This document shows, piece after piece, positions 47,821 through 60,600 of a stretch of 64,000 nucleotides of DNA. The stretch is from Dryobates pubescens (lineage: Eukaryota > Chordata > Aves > Piciformes > Picidae). Within the stretch, counting starts at the first letter, position 1, and each line of letters opens with the position of its first letter. The notes beneath the pieces are model-generated. The model made no database searches, had not been told where the DNA came from, and worked only from the letters and a program-made list of their open reading frames with translations. Both the position numbers and the translations under genes were made by a program. The stretch spans positions 19,524,001-19,588,000 of the forward strand of contig NC_071627.1 in the NCBI RefSeq assembly GCF_014839835.1. Direction: 5' to 3'.

Positions 47821-50730
47821 CAAGTGAGTGTGCTTGCAATGACTCATGAAGGGGGGAAAGGCTCCTTGTTCTATTGAGGAAGGAAGAAATGCAAAGCAAA
47901 TTGAGATAGGTGAACCTGGTGTGCTTTGTATTTTCACTCGTCTGGTGTGTTGTCTTGGAGCTGTCTGTTGGAGCATGCTTTGGAAGTTAAAAGTGTGGAG
48001 GTAAATTCATTGTTGACTGAAGAACTCAGATATTAGGTGATTACTGATTGCTAGGCTAGGAAAAGCAATGCAGGAAACTAGCTCTGCCATTTTCTGTCTT
48101 CATGTCACATGTTGCCTTGTGCAAGAAAGTACCGAAACCAGAAAGAACCTGCAAGCTGTGGTTTTGCATTTGGCTGTCAGTAACAAGTGCTGAAGTGACT
48201 GACCCCACCGCAGACCTGGCTTTTCCGCTGCTTGGCCGAGCATGTTGCTGCTGTGGACTCTAGCCCATGGCTGAATCTGGAGGAAGTTTGATCTGCTCTC
48301 TGAACTTGGTCTCAGAAAACATCTTCAGCAATTTCTGCTTTCTGCAACTTTTACCAAACCAATCTCTACTGGGATCAGAGTTAGACAAGTATGTGACTTC
48401 CACAATTATCTAATTCCAGCTATTCATGTTCTTAGGGAGCTTGAGGACCACCCTTGAAGACTCCTAATCAGGAAAACTGCTTGCCTAAAAGGATTTTTGT
48501 CAAATATTGCAGACTGATTCAGACTAATCTTCTACCAGAGAATTTTCATGCAAAATAAATTTATGGAATATCTGATAACCAAAATCTTGCTTAATGTTTA
48601 CTTCCTCTTGAGCAGTTACTTGGTAAACAGACTGCAAAGGCTGTGCAGGGCAAGAACCTTGCCTTGGATCTGCTACATCACATACAAAACACATGCAGGC
48701 AGAAGCTCTCTACTTTTGCATGACTTCCACTCGTGTCAGTGGATGTTGGAACAGGCATTTCAAGATGAGCTCCAGAGATGTGTAGGTTGAGTCCATTCAC
48801 CTGCTAAGAGATGATCCAGCAGCACACAGACTGGCAGCATATTGACCATGATAGGGCTGCAAACTAATTTTTTTGAGATGGCTCCCTGCCTTTCCTTTTG
48901 TGCCTGCAAGAAGCCACTAGATAGCAGTATAGGTGCAGACAGCAAGCTGTGTTTTTCTGGCTCTTCCCAGGAAGCTTGGATTTTGAGGGGCCTTTTTCAA
49001 CTCACTGTGCTGCATTTAGCCAGGCCTTGCTAAAGAAACAAAGTTGACATGATGCTGTTATTCATCCTCTTCCTTCCCTAGCCACCTGCAACATACTGTT
49101 TTGACAAACTTCATGGAAACTGGGAGCTGGATAGAGATTCAAATTTGTGTCCCAGGTGGGATTCAGCTGCTCCCTGCATTGGCATCAGCTGAGCGTGGGC
49201 TTGCAGCCACTGCTAAACGGTGAGCAATGGGAGACAGAGGAGAAACTGGGATCATGGCAGGCAAAAGGTCTCCAGGATATTGGATGCATCAGGTTTCATT
49301 AGTTCTGTTCACAGAACAGCTGGGGCTGTGTGTACTTGGCACTCTATGGGATATACCTGGTAGAATACAGCAGATTGAATATTTTACTGACTGCTGGTTA
49401 ACCTGCCTTAAGCGTTGACAGTAAGACACTGCTGTATTGTTCTGTCTGTCCTGCTGCCCTGAAGGGGCATGTGAAGGGACAGAGCAGCCAAGTGGCATCA
49501 CTTTGATTGAACATAAGCTCAGAATAGTTCTCTGAGCTTCATGCTGCTGGCTACATGCTGGTGAAAGAAAGCAGGCATCCTGACTTTGCTGGAGCCTAGT
49601 CTGTTGGGGTATAACACAGTGATAGGGTGGTAGGTGAGGATGCTAATCAGATATAGCCTCTGACTCTGATGTACTACTGAGTCCAGCAGGTCTGTGAGCA
49701 CAAGAGTCCATCACTAATGCTGTCTTGAGAGGGGATATCAAATAGCTAATTCCTCTCCAACCTTCCTGTGCTACTCAAGATTTCGTGGCCCTGTTCATGG
49801 TGCCACTTAGGTTTTCTGGGTTTACTCCAACTGGGCTACCTATCTAATCCTGCTGTAGAAGCTCTTGCATACCTGCCACCATTCTTTTTGCCCTTCCTGG
49901 AACCCTGTCTGGATCTAACATACAGTTTGAAGGGACTAGAAACATGCATATGATCCAAGGTATGTTTGTACAGTGGTGTAATGCTGTATTCTGCTGGTTT
50001 CTACTGCTTTACTAATAACTGCTAAAATCCAATTTGCCTTTTTTTAATTCTACCAAGCAGAGGGGTGATATTTTCATGGACTTCACTACTCATGGTAAGC
50101 CAAAAATCTCCTTTCTGGAGGGGTAATGTCTGGTTAAAGTCCATCATTTTATCATTGGAACTTGAAATTGCTTCTCCCATTTGCACCATGCTACATTTAT
50201 TTGCACAGAATTTTGTCTGTCTGCAATTCTTCATTCCTAACCTTAATGCTCTGAATTACTTTTGCTTTATTGCTGATCTTTTCCAGAGCAGAACTTACAG
50301 ATAACAACTTCTATCAATTTGTTTGAAAGCATAAAAAAAAAAAATGTCAGAAGGTTTAAAAAGTATTTCTTGGAGATTGTGTTGCAAATCATGTGGAAGG
50401 ACATTTTTCTGGCAAGAGAACGTTTGTGAGAGCGTTTCCAAGGCTGGTTTTGCAAATAGAAAATAAGAAGCTGGTGAAATAGAGAGGGAAGTCTTAAAGC
50501 AGAAGGCAGAATCAGAGGAAATCAAGAGATTTAAAAGTGCAAGTTCAGATAAAATCAGAGGTGGAGACTAAACCAAGTCTTTTGGAGTGTAAAAGCACAG
50601 AGCTTGGTCTTGCTGCTCGGCACCACAGAATGGTAATGTGCCTTTTGTTCCATGCAAAGGCAAAAAAAGAATAGTATATTGAAATCTCTGGAGCTAGCAC
50701 CACGCTGAGTGTCTTGGAAGAGGAAGGTGA
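47821..50730. other. Intergenic stretch between TIM-A and TIM-B
   Basis: About 2.9 kb with no recognised gene, TIM-like exon or repeat family; only short chance frames. An A-run lies near 50,331-50,344. Confidence 0.6.
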
Positions 50731-51112
50731 ATGGAATAGAATGGCATAGAATACAATAGTTCAGTTAATCATCTACTCCCATTGCCCGACCACTGTGCTG
50801 AACAAAACTTAGTGCATGCTAGTGAGGACATTGTCCAAATGCCTCTTCAACACTGACAGGCTTGGGGCATTGACCACCTCTCTAGGAAGCTTGTTTCAGT
50901 GTTAGCCTCCCCTGGCACCGCTTTGAACCATTCCCACACATCATGTTCTAAGATATCACAGAGATCAGCATCTCCCTCTCCACATTCCAGCCTCTGAAAG
51001 CCATTAGGAGCAACAAAGTCACCCTTCAGCCAATTGTCCTCCAAACTAGCCAAACCCAGAGTTCTTAGCTGCTCCTTATTGGACATTCTTTCCAGCCCTT
51101 TCAACAGCTTTG
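50731..51112 (-). repeat. CR1 LINE 3' region (older copy)
   Basis: Starts with TAGAAT-type tail units (AATGGAATAGAATGGCATAG) followed by diverged CR1 body: GGCTTGGGGCATTGACCACC, TCTAGGAAGC, then CTTTCCAGCCCTTTCAACAG. It lies directly beside the TAGAA array and a second CR1, both upstream of TIM-B. Confidence 0.82.
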
Positions 51113-51113
51113 A

Positions 51114-51198
51114 GTAGGATAGGATAGGATAGGATAGAATAGAATAGAATAGAATAGAATAGAATAGAATAGAATAGAATAGAATAGAATAGAATAGG
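51114..51198. repeat. TAGGA/TAGAA pentanucleotide array, about 17 units
   Basis: Four TAGGA units followed by about thirteen TAGAA units. It is the expanded 3' tail of the CR1 that follows on the minus strand. Likely length-polymorphic. It lies about 400-490 bp upstream of the candidate TIM-B start codon. Confidence 0.95.
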
Positions 51199-51464
51199 AC
51201 TAGACCAGGTTGGAAGAGACCTTCAAGATCATTGTGTCCAACCTATCATCTAACACCACCCAACCAACTAAACCATGCAACCAAGCACCCTATCAAGTCT
51301 CCTCCTGAACACTTCCAGTGATTTGCTGGCATCCTTTGGATACATTCAAGGACCTTAACATCCTTCTTAAATTGTGGGTCCCAGAACTGCACACAGTACT
51401 CAGAGTGAAGCTGCACCATTGCCAAATCCAGCTGGAGAATCACCTCTTGACTGGCCTCTATCCG
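51199..51464 (-). repeat. CR1 LINE 3' end with pentamer tail, upstream of TIM-B
   Basis: Continues from the TAGAA array with GACTAGACCAGGTTGGAAGA and AACACTTCCAGTGAT, then jumps to an interior CR1 block (CATCCTTCTTAAATTGTGGG, CACACAGTACTCAGAGTG). This suggests an internal deletion of about 300 bp. It ends about 140 bp before the TIM-B start codon, so it may be part of the proximal promoter. Confidence 0.9.
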
Positions 51465-51603
51465 GAAGCATAGGAAGGAAGCAGTTGTGGTACATAAAAT
51501 CTGGAAATGGAGAAATGAGACTCCAGTGGAGCTCACTCAGCACCTCTGCAAAGTACAGATTTCTCTCCTTCCAGTCACTGCCCTGGAGTCTCCAGCAGCT
51601 AAA

Positions 51604-54600
51604 ATGTCCCATTTTCTGCTGTTTCACTGGATTATGATGCAGATCTTTATAGGTGAGTCTTCACCTGCTCTTTGTGTTCTTGCTCAGGAGACAAGAATTC
51701 TGTAAAATTAGCAGCAGTGACCCTTCTTTTGTGAAAACAAAATGGTAAAAAAAGGTTGGAATTGTAGTCAGAACTTTAAAAGATTTTTTACCTTACTGAG
51801 TTAATACTGATTGAGAAATTGTTATTTTATTTCATCTGTCATTTCTTTTTTTGTTTTTTTAAAGGATGTTTGTGGTTTCTTCTGTGTACAGGCTTGATTA
51901 ATTTCCTTGTCCCCCCAGATTATCTCATTTCTTTCTTACTCTTAAAAGTGTACTACTGGCTTTTCCTCTTCATCTGTCTCCCCACCACACTACAGTGCTG
52001 AATGCAGTGTAATGAATACATGACAAAGAAAGGGTATTCTGGAACTCTGAGGGCTGTCTGCTGCTATGAACTGAGCATGGGAAAGCAGGGCTGGAGATTC
52101 TTCTCCTTTTACTCCCACATGTTCAGTTCATCCATGTAAAAATCTGAATCCTGAAAGAGAGAGAGGTCAAAGACGATTAACTTGGCAGACTGGGTCTTGC
52201 AAGAGTGGTTGGTGTCAGATACATTTCTGAATGAGCTTTTAAGCATCAATAATACAGTTTCCAAATTGCCTGCAGTGGCTCAGGAATGTGGGTTCACCCA
52301 CTTTCTGTGGGACATAAACTCCTAGTGGGAGTTGTGCTTTTAAATCGCTTGGGCATTTCAGGAAATTCTGTCTCAGGTGCCTAAATATGAATGGCTCATC
52401 TGTGCCAGGATGAAATACTACAATAACTGCTACAGTGACTGCAGTGTCCTTAAATAGATTTGAAAAGCAATGGAAAAGTCTGCTCAGCAGTGAGATGCCC
52501 CGAGCGGCAAGAGGTGATCCCTGCCCTGATAAAGCTAAGTAACACAACCCCCATGGTGTCTGCTGCACAAGTTGAGCTTTGCCAGCCCTTTTGCTGTAGC
52601 CCAAAGAATTCCAAAGTATTTTTTTTTTTGTCTTTTGCCACTCTCAGCAGAAGAAACAGGAGGGCTCTTTCCTTGCCATATCTTCAGCCTCAAAATAAAT
52701 TCGAGGCACTTGCCTCCATTTGCTCTTATTTCAAAAAAGTTCTTATATGCAGAGCTACCAAAGGGAGAGAATGGATTCTTGTTACCTTCTCTTTAACTCA
52801 GCTACATGCTGAGAATGGGTAGTTTGAGACTCAGGAAACCAGCAGAGAATGGGCAGTTAAATGCTTTTTTTTCTGTTTCTTAGTCATTTTCTCTGCACTT
52901 TCATCCGTACAGAAGCTTCAAGAAGAAAGAATAAAAATTAGGGTTGATAGGGAAAAGATGTCAGGTGTCTTCTATAAAGAAGAAAAAAATATTCCAGAAA
53001 TAGATCAAGGAAATAACCATTATTTTTCAAGCAGCTTTCTTGGCTGGAGGAGAGACAAGAAAGCTGGTGAGGGAGTTTTTAGGGTATCAGGTAATGATAG
53101 GACCAGTGGGAATGGAAAAAAAAATAGGAATGGGTAGATTCAGATTGGATGCTAGGAAGTTTTTCACCATGAGGGTGGTGAGACACTGGCACAGGTTGCC
53201 CAGGGAGGTGGTGGAAGCCTCATCCCTGGAGGTTTTTAAGGCCAGGCTGGATGTGACCCTGAGCAACCTGATCTAGTGTAAGGGGTCCCTGCCCATGGCA
53301 GGGGGGTTGGAACTAGATGATCCTTGAGGTCCCTTCCAACCCTAACAATTCTATGATTCTATGTCTGTCCATCCAGTGGCAAGGCTGCAGGACAGAAGAC
53401 CACCACAACAGCAGCTATTGCTGTTGCTGCTTAATACTGCTGCTGCTGAGGGTTGGTTCAAGAGAGACTGTATAAAATATGTGTGTACCTGTGTGATCTG
53501 AGCAATTAAGAATACTCTTTTCTATTTTGGAAGATATATTTGATATCTGCAGTCCATTTCTCTCTCACTTGGATTAAAAATGTAGGGCTCCAAGCCCCAC
53601 TGACTTCACTGGGACTGCCCAGGCATAGCTGATACTCAGGGTGCCTCGGATCAAATATGGATGCTGAGAAGGGTCATTGCCACAGACTCTAGGATGTCTC
53701 AGCAACCTCCTAATTATTATTACTTTTCTTTTTTTTTTTTCACTACTTCTTTTAGAAAATGTCTGTGGAAGAGGCTACCAACCTGCAGTGCAGGCAGATG
53801 TTAGCAATAAGAGCTTCACATAGATTATTAAAAGAGGATTTGAAACTGCAAAACCTGTGACTTTCTAGCACCAATACGGATGGGAAACTGCACTGGAGAC
53901 ACTCTGGAGCCTTCTGTCTTGCTTCTTCCTCTGGGCATTTATTTATTTATTTCATCTATTTATTGATTTAATAGATTCAGAGCTATGCTTCTTTCAAGGA
54001 GAAGAGGCAGCAAATTTTAGTTGGTTAAAGGCTGACTTAATGAAGATACTTTTCTGATCTGTGGGATTGGGATGAAATGAGCATAGAAACTAAGCCCATT
54101 TTTCCTCAAGCAGTAGTGACCTTAACTACAGGAGCAGTTCAATATGGTCTTGGTTTTGTACACAGCCTTGCTGGGGTGACTGGAAACTGTGCATTGACCT
54201 GCTTAGTGACTAACCCCATATCCCCTTGGGATGGTATCAAGCTCAGCTGGAGGACCTGTGCTGTTCTGTTGTCACAGAAAGAGGCTGTTTGCTTCTTTTG
54301 CTGTAACAAGGCAAATGAACTTACCCTTTACAAGGACTAAAGCAGCCATCTTGCAAAGCCTTATCCTGGATTCAGGAGCTCATTTTTTTTGGCAAAAAAA
54401 GGGAGAGCTTCTGTCCTTCACACCACATTGCATGTTGTTTTATCTGCCTCTGCTCCTCTAGCATTTGGAGCTGTGGAAACCTGAACCGGTTGGCTTCTCT
54501 TGCAAATGGGATAAGCAATAATGAAGCTGAAATGTCATCCCAATAACAAGTCACGAGACAGCCTGCCACAGACTAAAACCTCACCTGGGGAATAGCCCAT

Positions 54601-57600
54601 TAAAGACAGAACAAAAGAGACATGGACGCAGTTGGAAGCATCTGTTTGCTCTCTGGGAGTGGCGCCAAAAAGAAAAGGCGTTCAAACAGCTGGCAACAGA
54701 GAAATGTTTGGCAAACCAGGGCTGAAGCTGGTGATAATAGCAGCAACTGCTCTAAGTCCTCTTTGGAGTAAGCAAGCTGGTCATGAGACATCAGATCTGT
54801 GGGATGATCATCCTGCTGAAGCAGAGGACCAGATTTGGATGCTCCCCAGGTCCTTTAGTTCCTGCTCCAGCATGTGTAAATGATAACATGGGGGGGGAAA
54901 AGGCAACAGGGTAGGAGGATCAACACAGACTAGGTGACTGTAAGCCAGAAAGTATTTGTTTGTTCATAGCAAGCTATTTTTTGCTATAGTGCCTTTCATG
55001 AAGAAGAAATCCCTTTTAGGACAATCTGGGAACTGAATAGGCAGTTCAAGGAGGAACAATGTGTAGCAAAGATTCAAACTGGAGGCCAAGATGTGTGTTG
55101 GCTGTAAAGACCAGTTAAAGCTCGTCATTAAGAGTCAGTGCACAAGGAAAAGTGCATATGGTCTTTTTAACATCAGCATAATGTGAGCAGTTAAATCTTG
55201 CACAGTGCTCTGCAAGATAAGTGGAATAGCTGGCAGGGCTTGCTCAGAGAAAAAGCAGTGCACTTTCTGAGAACAGGTTCCCATAGTTAGATCCTACTGC
55301 TCTGCCAGCTTAATTAGGCCCTAATTTCACACATGAATAGGTGTTTTGGAACCTGCTATTTACACTGTCAGAGAAAGGCAACCATGACAGCATTTTCTTT
55401 TTGAAGGAGGTGATTGTGGACTGAGAAAACCAGATGCATTTCACACCAGGTTTCTGAACAACTTTCAAACAGTCTCTTAGAAGGGAGATGGAACAGGAGT
55501 AGAGTTCCCAGATTCCATTCTCACAGGTCTAGTCTTCACTCAGGCTGCCATCAAAAGACCTCAGCTTCCCTCACCACGTAGGTGATGGTGACTGGGGCCA
55601 GAGCATGGAGCCCCTCCAGCACCAAGCCACTGTCTGCAAGCTCCTGGCTATTGCCTATAGTACCCTAAGCCATTAGCTGCTTCGGGAGAAGGCTTGGGGT
55701 ATTAGTAACTGTTGGTTGCCTGTAGGCAGGAGTGTTTCTTTTCCTGCCTCATTGTGTTGTTTAGGTAGAGTCATGCATTGGAGACTGCCAGCATTCATCT
55801 TTCCTTCTTCTTCCTTACAGCCCATGCCGCATCTGAAGTTGTTGTTAGAGCAGTGATCGGGCAAAGCGCTCGGTTGCCTTGCTTCTACCGGGTGGCACAA
55901 CATAAGGATATCTCTGACATGTGCTGGGGCAGAGGCCCATGCCCAAATTCCAAGTGCAACAACAAAATTTTGCACACCACTGGGAACAGGGTGACGTTCA
56001 GACAGTCTCAGGAATACAATCTCCGGGGCTATATTGCCCACGGAGACGTGTCTCTGACGATCCGGAGAGTGAAGGCAGAAGATGCAGGCACTTACTGCTG
56101 TCGTGTGGAGATCCCAGGCTGGTTCAATGACATCAAACAGAACATACAGCTGGAGGTGGTCACAGGTGAGTTTGAGGACCTTTGTGATAGAGCCAGCAGG
56201 GAGAAACTTATAGAATCAACAAGGTTGGAAAAGACCTCAAAGATCATTGAGTCCAACCTGTCACCCAAGACCTCATGACTACTAGACCATGGCACCAAGT
56301 GCCACATCCAATCCCCTCTTGAACACCTCCAGGGATGGTGACTTCACCACCTCCCTGGGCAGCACATTCCAATGGCTAACAACTCTCTCTGTGAAGAACT
56401 TTCTCCTCACCTCCAGCCTAAACTTCCCCTGGCACAACTTGAGACTGTGTCCTCTCATTCTGGTGCTGGTTCTGGTGCTGGAGACCAACCCCCTCCTGGC
56501 TACCCTTCAGGTAGTTGTAGACAGCAATAAAGTCTCCCTGGAGCCTCCTCTTCTCCAGGCTAAACAATCCCAGCTCCCCCAGCCTCTCCTCATAGGGCTT
56601 GTGCTCGAAGTCTCTCCCAAGCCTCGTTGCCCTTCTCTGGACATGTGCAAGAGACTCAATGTCCTTCTTAAACTGAGGGGCCCAGAACTGAACACAGTAC
56701 TCAAGGTGTGGCCTAATAGGAGTTTAAAAGTGGAGTTTTGCTTGGTTGGTTTGTTCATTTTGGCCAAAAAGTTTTCCCTTAATGACATAGTTTTCATGAG
56801 AGATCTGCAACCAGTTGCCAATTTGACTCACAATTTTGGTGAGAAAATAGTAAATTTTACCTTTTTGTTGTTGTTGTTTTACTTTTAAATGAAATATTTA
56901 ATTTCTCATTGTGTAACTATATTTGACACTTAACAAAATGATGGAATGAAATGAGAAATTTATCATTTAAAGCACCCTTGCAATAAGACTCAGTCTTTCC
57001 TTTGGGGTTCACCTCAACACCAAAAAGACTTTGGTTTAGTACATGTCATAAGAAAGCCCACATGTTGAGAAATTTTATCTTGAAGGAGTTTTTACAGAAC
57101 CACAAAATTCCCCTTCCTTTTATTTTGCTGAGTTGCAGGCTAAGGAAAAGGTCTTGCAAAGTCTGTGCTTTGCAAAGCAGAGGCAAAAAGATGGCATTCC
57201 CACCCCCCACACACAGAGTGTTCAGGAGCACAGTTGGTGCTGGTGTACACAGCACTCTTGTATCATAGAATCACAGAATTGTTAGGGTTGGAAGGGACCT
57301 CAAGGATCATCTAGTTCCAACCCCTTTACCATGGGCAGGGACCCCTCACACTAGATCAGGTTGCTCAGAGCCACATCCAGCCTGGCCTTAAAAACCTCCA
57401 GGAATGGAGCTTCTACCACCTCCCTGGGCAGCCTGTTTGTGGTGGGTTTAGGCTATGCCTTTAAAATTTAGTTACAGATTTTGAGCAGAAAAGTAGAAAA
57501 ATATAAATAAATCACTATTGGGTGTAAGAAGGAAAACAAAAGATTATTCTAAACAAATTCATTAGATAAATATCTAGAATAAGAGGAGCTGTACCATAAC

Positions 57601-60600
57601 AATTCTTCCTCTTTTCTCCTCTCTTCTGATCTTGTCTGGTTTTGCTTCACTTAGAAGAGATAATCTGCATGCTTTTGGCTTGGCCTTGGCTAAGTCTAAC
57701 TCCTCTGCTCTTTTGTCCCTTTTGTACAGGGGGGAAAGGGGAAGACTGGGGGGAAGAAGCTAGTAGCTTCCTCTGGTCCTTGGCCAGGGGGGTCCTTATG
57801 CTGTTCATTAATTGTGAATATCTGTATAATATTACAAATCCTGTATTCTTGGTGCCATGGTTTAGTCATGAGGTCTGTGGTGACAGGTTGGACCTGATGA
57901 TCTTTGAGGTCTCTTCCAACCTTGGTGATTCTGTGATTCATTGCATTCCATTGTAGAGTGTAGGTGCTGCTTGTAAATACAGCTTCATTTGCTTCTAACT
58001 GAGTTGGTCTGGCAAAGTTAACATTGGGGGAGGGGGGGAAACTTCAACCCACCACACTGTTCCAGTTATAAATTGTGGATCAGGAAAGTGAAGGAAAAAT
58101 TCTGCAATCCTATGTCTGTCTCTTGAGTTGAAAGGCAACAGGGGTTGTGGAAATGCACTGGTTGAAAAGATTGGCAAGAAGCTTGTGACTGAAAAAAAGA
58201 AAAAAAGAGCTATTTTATTTATTTTATTTTCATGAGGACATTGAAAAGAAAAAACTCATGAAGTTTGTAAGTTTTTCCATTCTACCACACAAAGTTCTGG
58301 TCCTTCCATTTCTCTAAGAGGGTCAAGGAGGTGGTGTTTGAGAGTTTGAGACCAAAACAACAAACAAACAAACCACCAAAAAAGAAAAGCCCCAAATGTG
58401 CTCTGGCTGGGGCATGTTTTCTGCTGGTAAAACAACCTTTTTAAATAGTGACTCTGCCATCTCAATTCTTAGTATTTTAGCAGCTAGATAATATTCATCC
58501 ATTCATTTCTTGGCTGCCTTTCCTCAGGCTGGGTTGTGAATGCTCTAATCTAGCTTTTCTCTTGGCTATGCTTTCTCCATGCAGCCCCTCCAGTGATGAC
58601 AACCACCACGAGAAGGACAACCACCACGAGAAGGACAACCACCACGAGAAGGACAACCACCAGACATTTTAAAACCACAACTGTTGCTCCCCAAACAACC
58701 TCTGATCACCAAACAACAGCAGAGATTGCTGTCCTCCTGACAACCACCATCCCAGAAGCAAAAACTGACTCCACTGAGTCTCCACTTATTACGCTGGAGA
58801 CCACTGCTCCCCCAACATTTGCTGTGACAGAAAATGATGCTTTTCAAGAAACTACAGTGGCAATTAGTACTTCCCCAGAGTTTTCAACTCTTTTCCAAGC
58901 ACATGACATGAGGACTGAAGATTATGACATGCTCTTCCCAACAGAGTCTGTCCCTCTGCCTGGAGGTATGAAAGATAAGCAGCACTAATCCGTTCTTTTT
59001 TTTCTGTTCAGCAGGTATGGTCTGTGTTAGCCTGACTCTGGCATCATAGACACTCTCCAGATACTTCTGGGAATTTTCCTCTGAGATGCCTATAAGTACT
59101 CCTCAGTAGATTAAAGGAAACACAATATTGTGGATGATGCCAAAGTGGGGTGCATGGCCAAGATGGTGGTGGAAGTGAGGAGAAGTTCTTCACAGAGAGA
59201 GTTGTTAGCCATTGGAATGTGCTGCCCAGGGAAGTGGTGGAGTCACCATCCCTGGAGGTGTTCAAGAGGGGATTGGATGTGGCACTAGGTGCCATGGTCT
59301 AGTAGTCATGAGGTGTTGGGTGACAGGTTGGACCTGATGATCCTTGAGGTCTTTTCCAACCTTGTTGATTCTATGATTCTATGAAGATAGCAGAGGGTCA
59401 GGCTTGTATTCAGAGGAGTTTTCACAGGCTGGTGAAATAATGTGCCAGAAACTTCCTGAGGTATAACAGAAAGTCCTGCACCTGGGATGGAGTAAGAGAG
59501 ATTCACCTTAACTATGTACTAATTTTTTCCTATTGATTTTGGAAGGGCAATCGAAATGGTCTGCTGTAGATGTTAGTTTAGAACTCATTCTGCTTGAGCA
59601 ATCAAGTCAGTGAGAATTGAAACCATGCTTAAACTTGAGTCCTTACATTGTCACCACACACAAAGGCTGCTGTTATTATTTGTTAGTGACCTATGATCAT
59701 CCAAACCATTCCTGTATTTCTACTTTAGCCACGTGAGTGACTTCTTCTTCACAGGCTGCACACAAGGCTGATTTTTGTACATTTTGGGGTCTTGTATCAC
59801 GTGAAGTTCTTTCCGATCTGAACCTCTGAGGACAACTTTTCTGTGTCCTCTCTTGTCTCCCAGCTGTAGCAACATGTCCTAGTTAAACTTGGTAACAACT
59901 CATTTCATCTACAGCTGAACAAACATCTAACTAGTAAAGCTGTCTATACTAGTAAAGTTATCTAGGTAGGCTGAGCTGCAGATGTCAAAACTGAGGTGCA
60001 GATTTTTCACCCCTTAGTTGCAGATGCAGAATCATGCAAGCAATTTTGAATGCCACGTGAAAACCCTCCTAATCAGTGATCTGTATAAGCATTCCTTTTT
60101 ACCCTCTTTCAGTGACTGCTGAAATAATCCCTGCAGAGGAAACTGAAAGTGCTCACACTTCTCTCATGGTGGAAGATCTGCCAATTACAGGTGAGTAGGA
60201 TAATGTTGCAAGGTCAGAAGCTACATGTTCAGAGAAATGAAGCTGTCATAAACTAAAGTATTGGCTATTCTTCAGAGAGCACCAAATAAGTACCGATAGC
60301 TCTTCATTGCACCTGGAAGTAAGAGGTATTTGGAGTCCACACAGAAATGGTTTGAAATCAGGATGTGAGAGCAGCTGAGAAAAAGATGGTTTTAAGCATA
60401 CAAGGAAAGCAGATTTTGAGTCACTCACTACTGTCAAGTGTCTGAGGTCTGAGAGAAGTTAAGAACTGGTCTTTGTCACCATCTAAGATGAATTCTCAGA
60501 TATGTGATTTGTCATCACTGTGAGTTCATTGAGCTTTAAATTTTAAATCCTCCTGGAGTGCTGTTTGCTTTGAGCCTCACTGAATATATGCAGCTAGATG

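Larger units (their letters stand above)
51653..55820 (+). other. TIM-B intron 1 (if the exon at 51604 is used)
   Basis: About 4.2 kb. It holds one CR1 (53,051-53,363), short A-, T- and TTTA-rich tracts (near 53,725 and 53,938-53,970), and the alternative signal exon at 54,704. No second IgV exon is present, so there is no sign of another TIM gene between the two candidate first exons. Confidence 0.65.

Noticed and set aside
56289-56888. 199-codon plus-strand open frame
   Set aside because: It lies mostly on the antisense of a CR1 3' end (56210-56723); the same peptide pattern recurs in other antisense CR1 copies (8826-9062, 46160-46570, 59044-59295). It is repeat sequence.
57438-58056. Possible complete endogenous retrovirus around the LTR
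   Set aside because: Only one LTR is present, with a target duplication on both sides and no internal coding region; it is a solo LTR.
58566-58847. Minus-strand Gly/Cys/Ser-Arg repeat protein
   Set aside because: Antisense shadow of the TIM-B stalk minisatellite.
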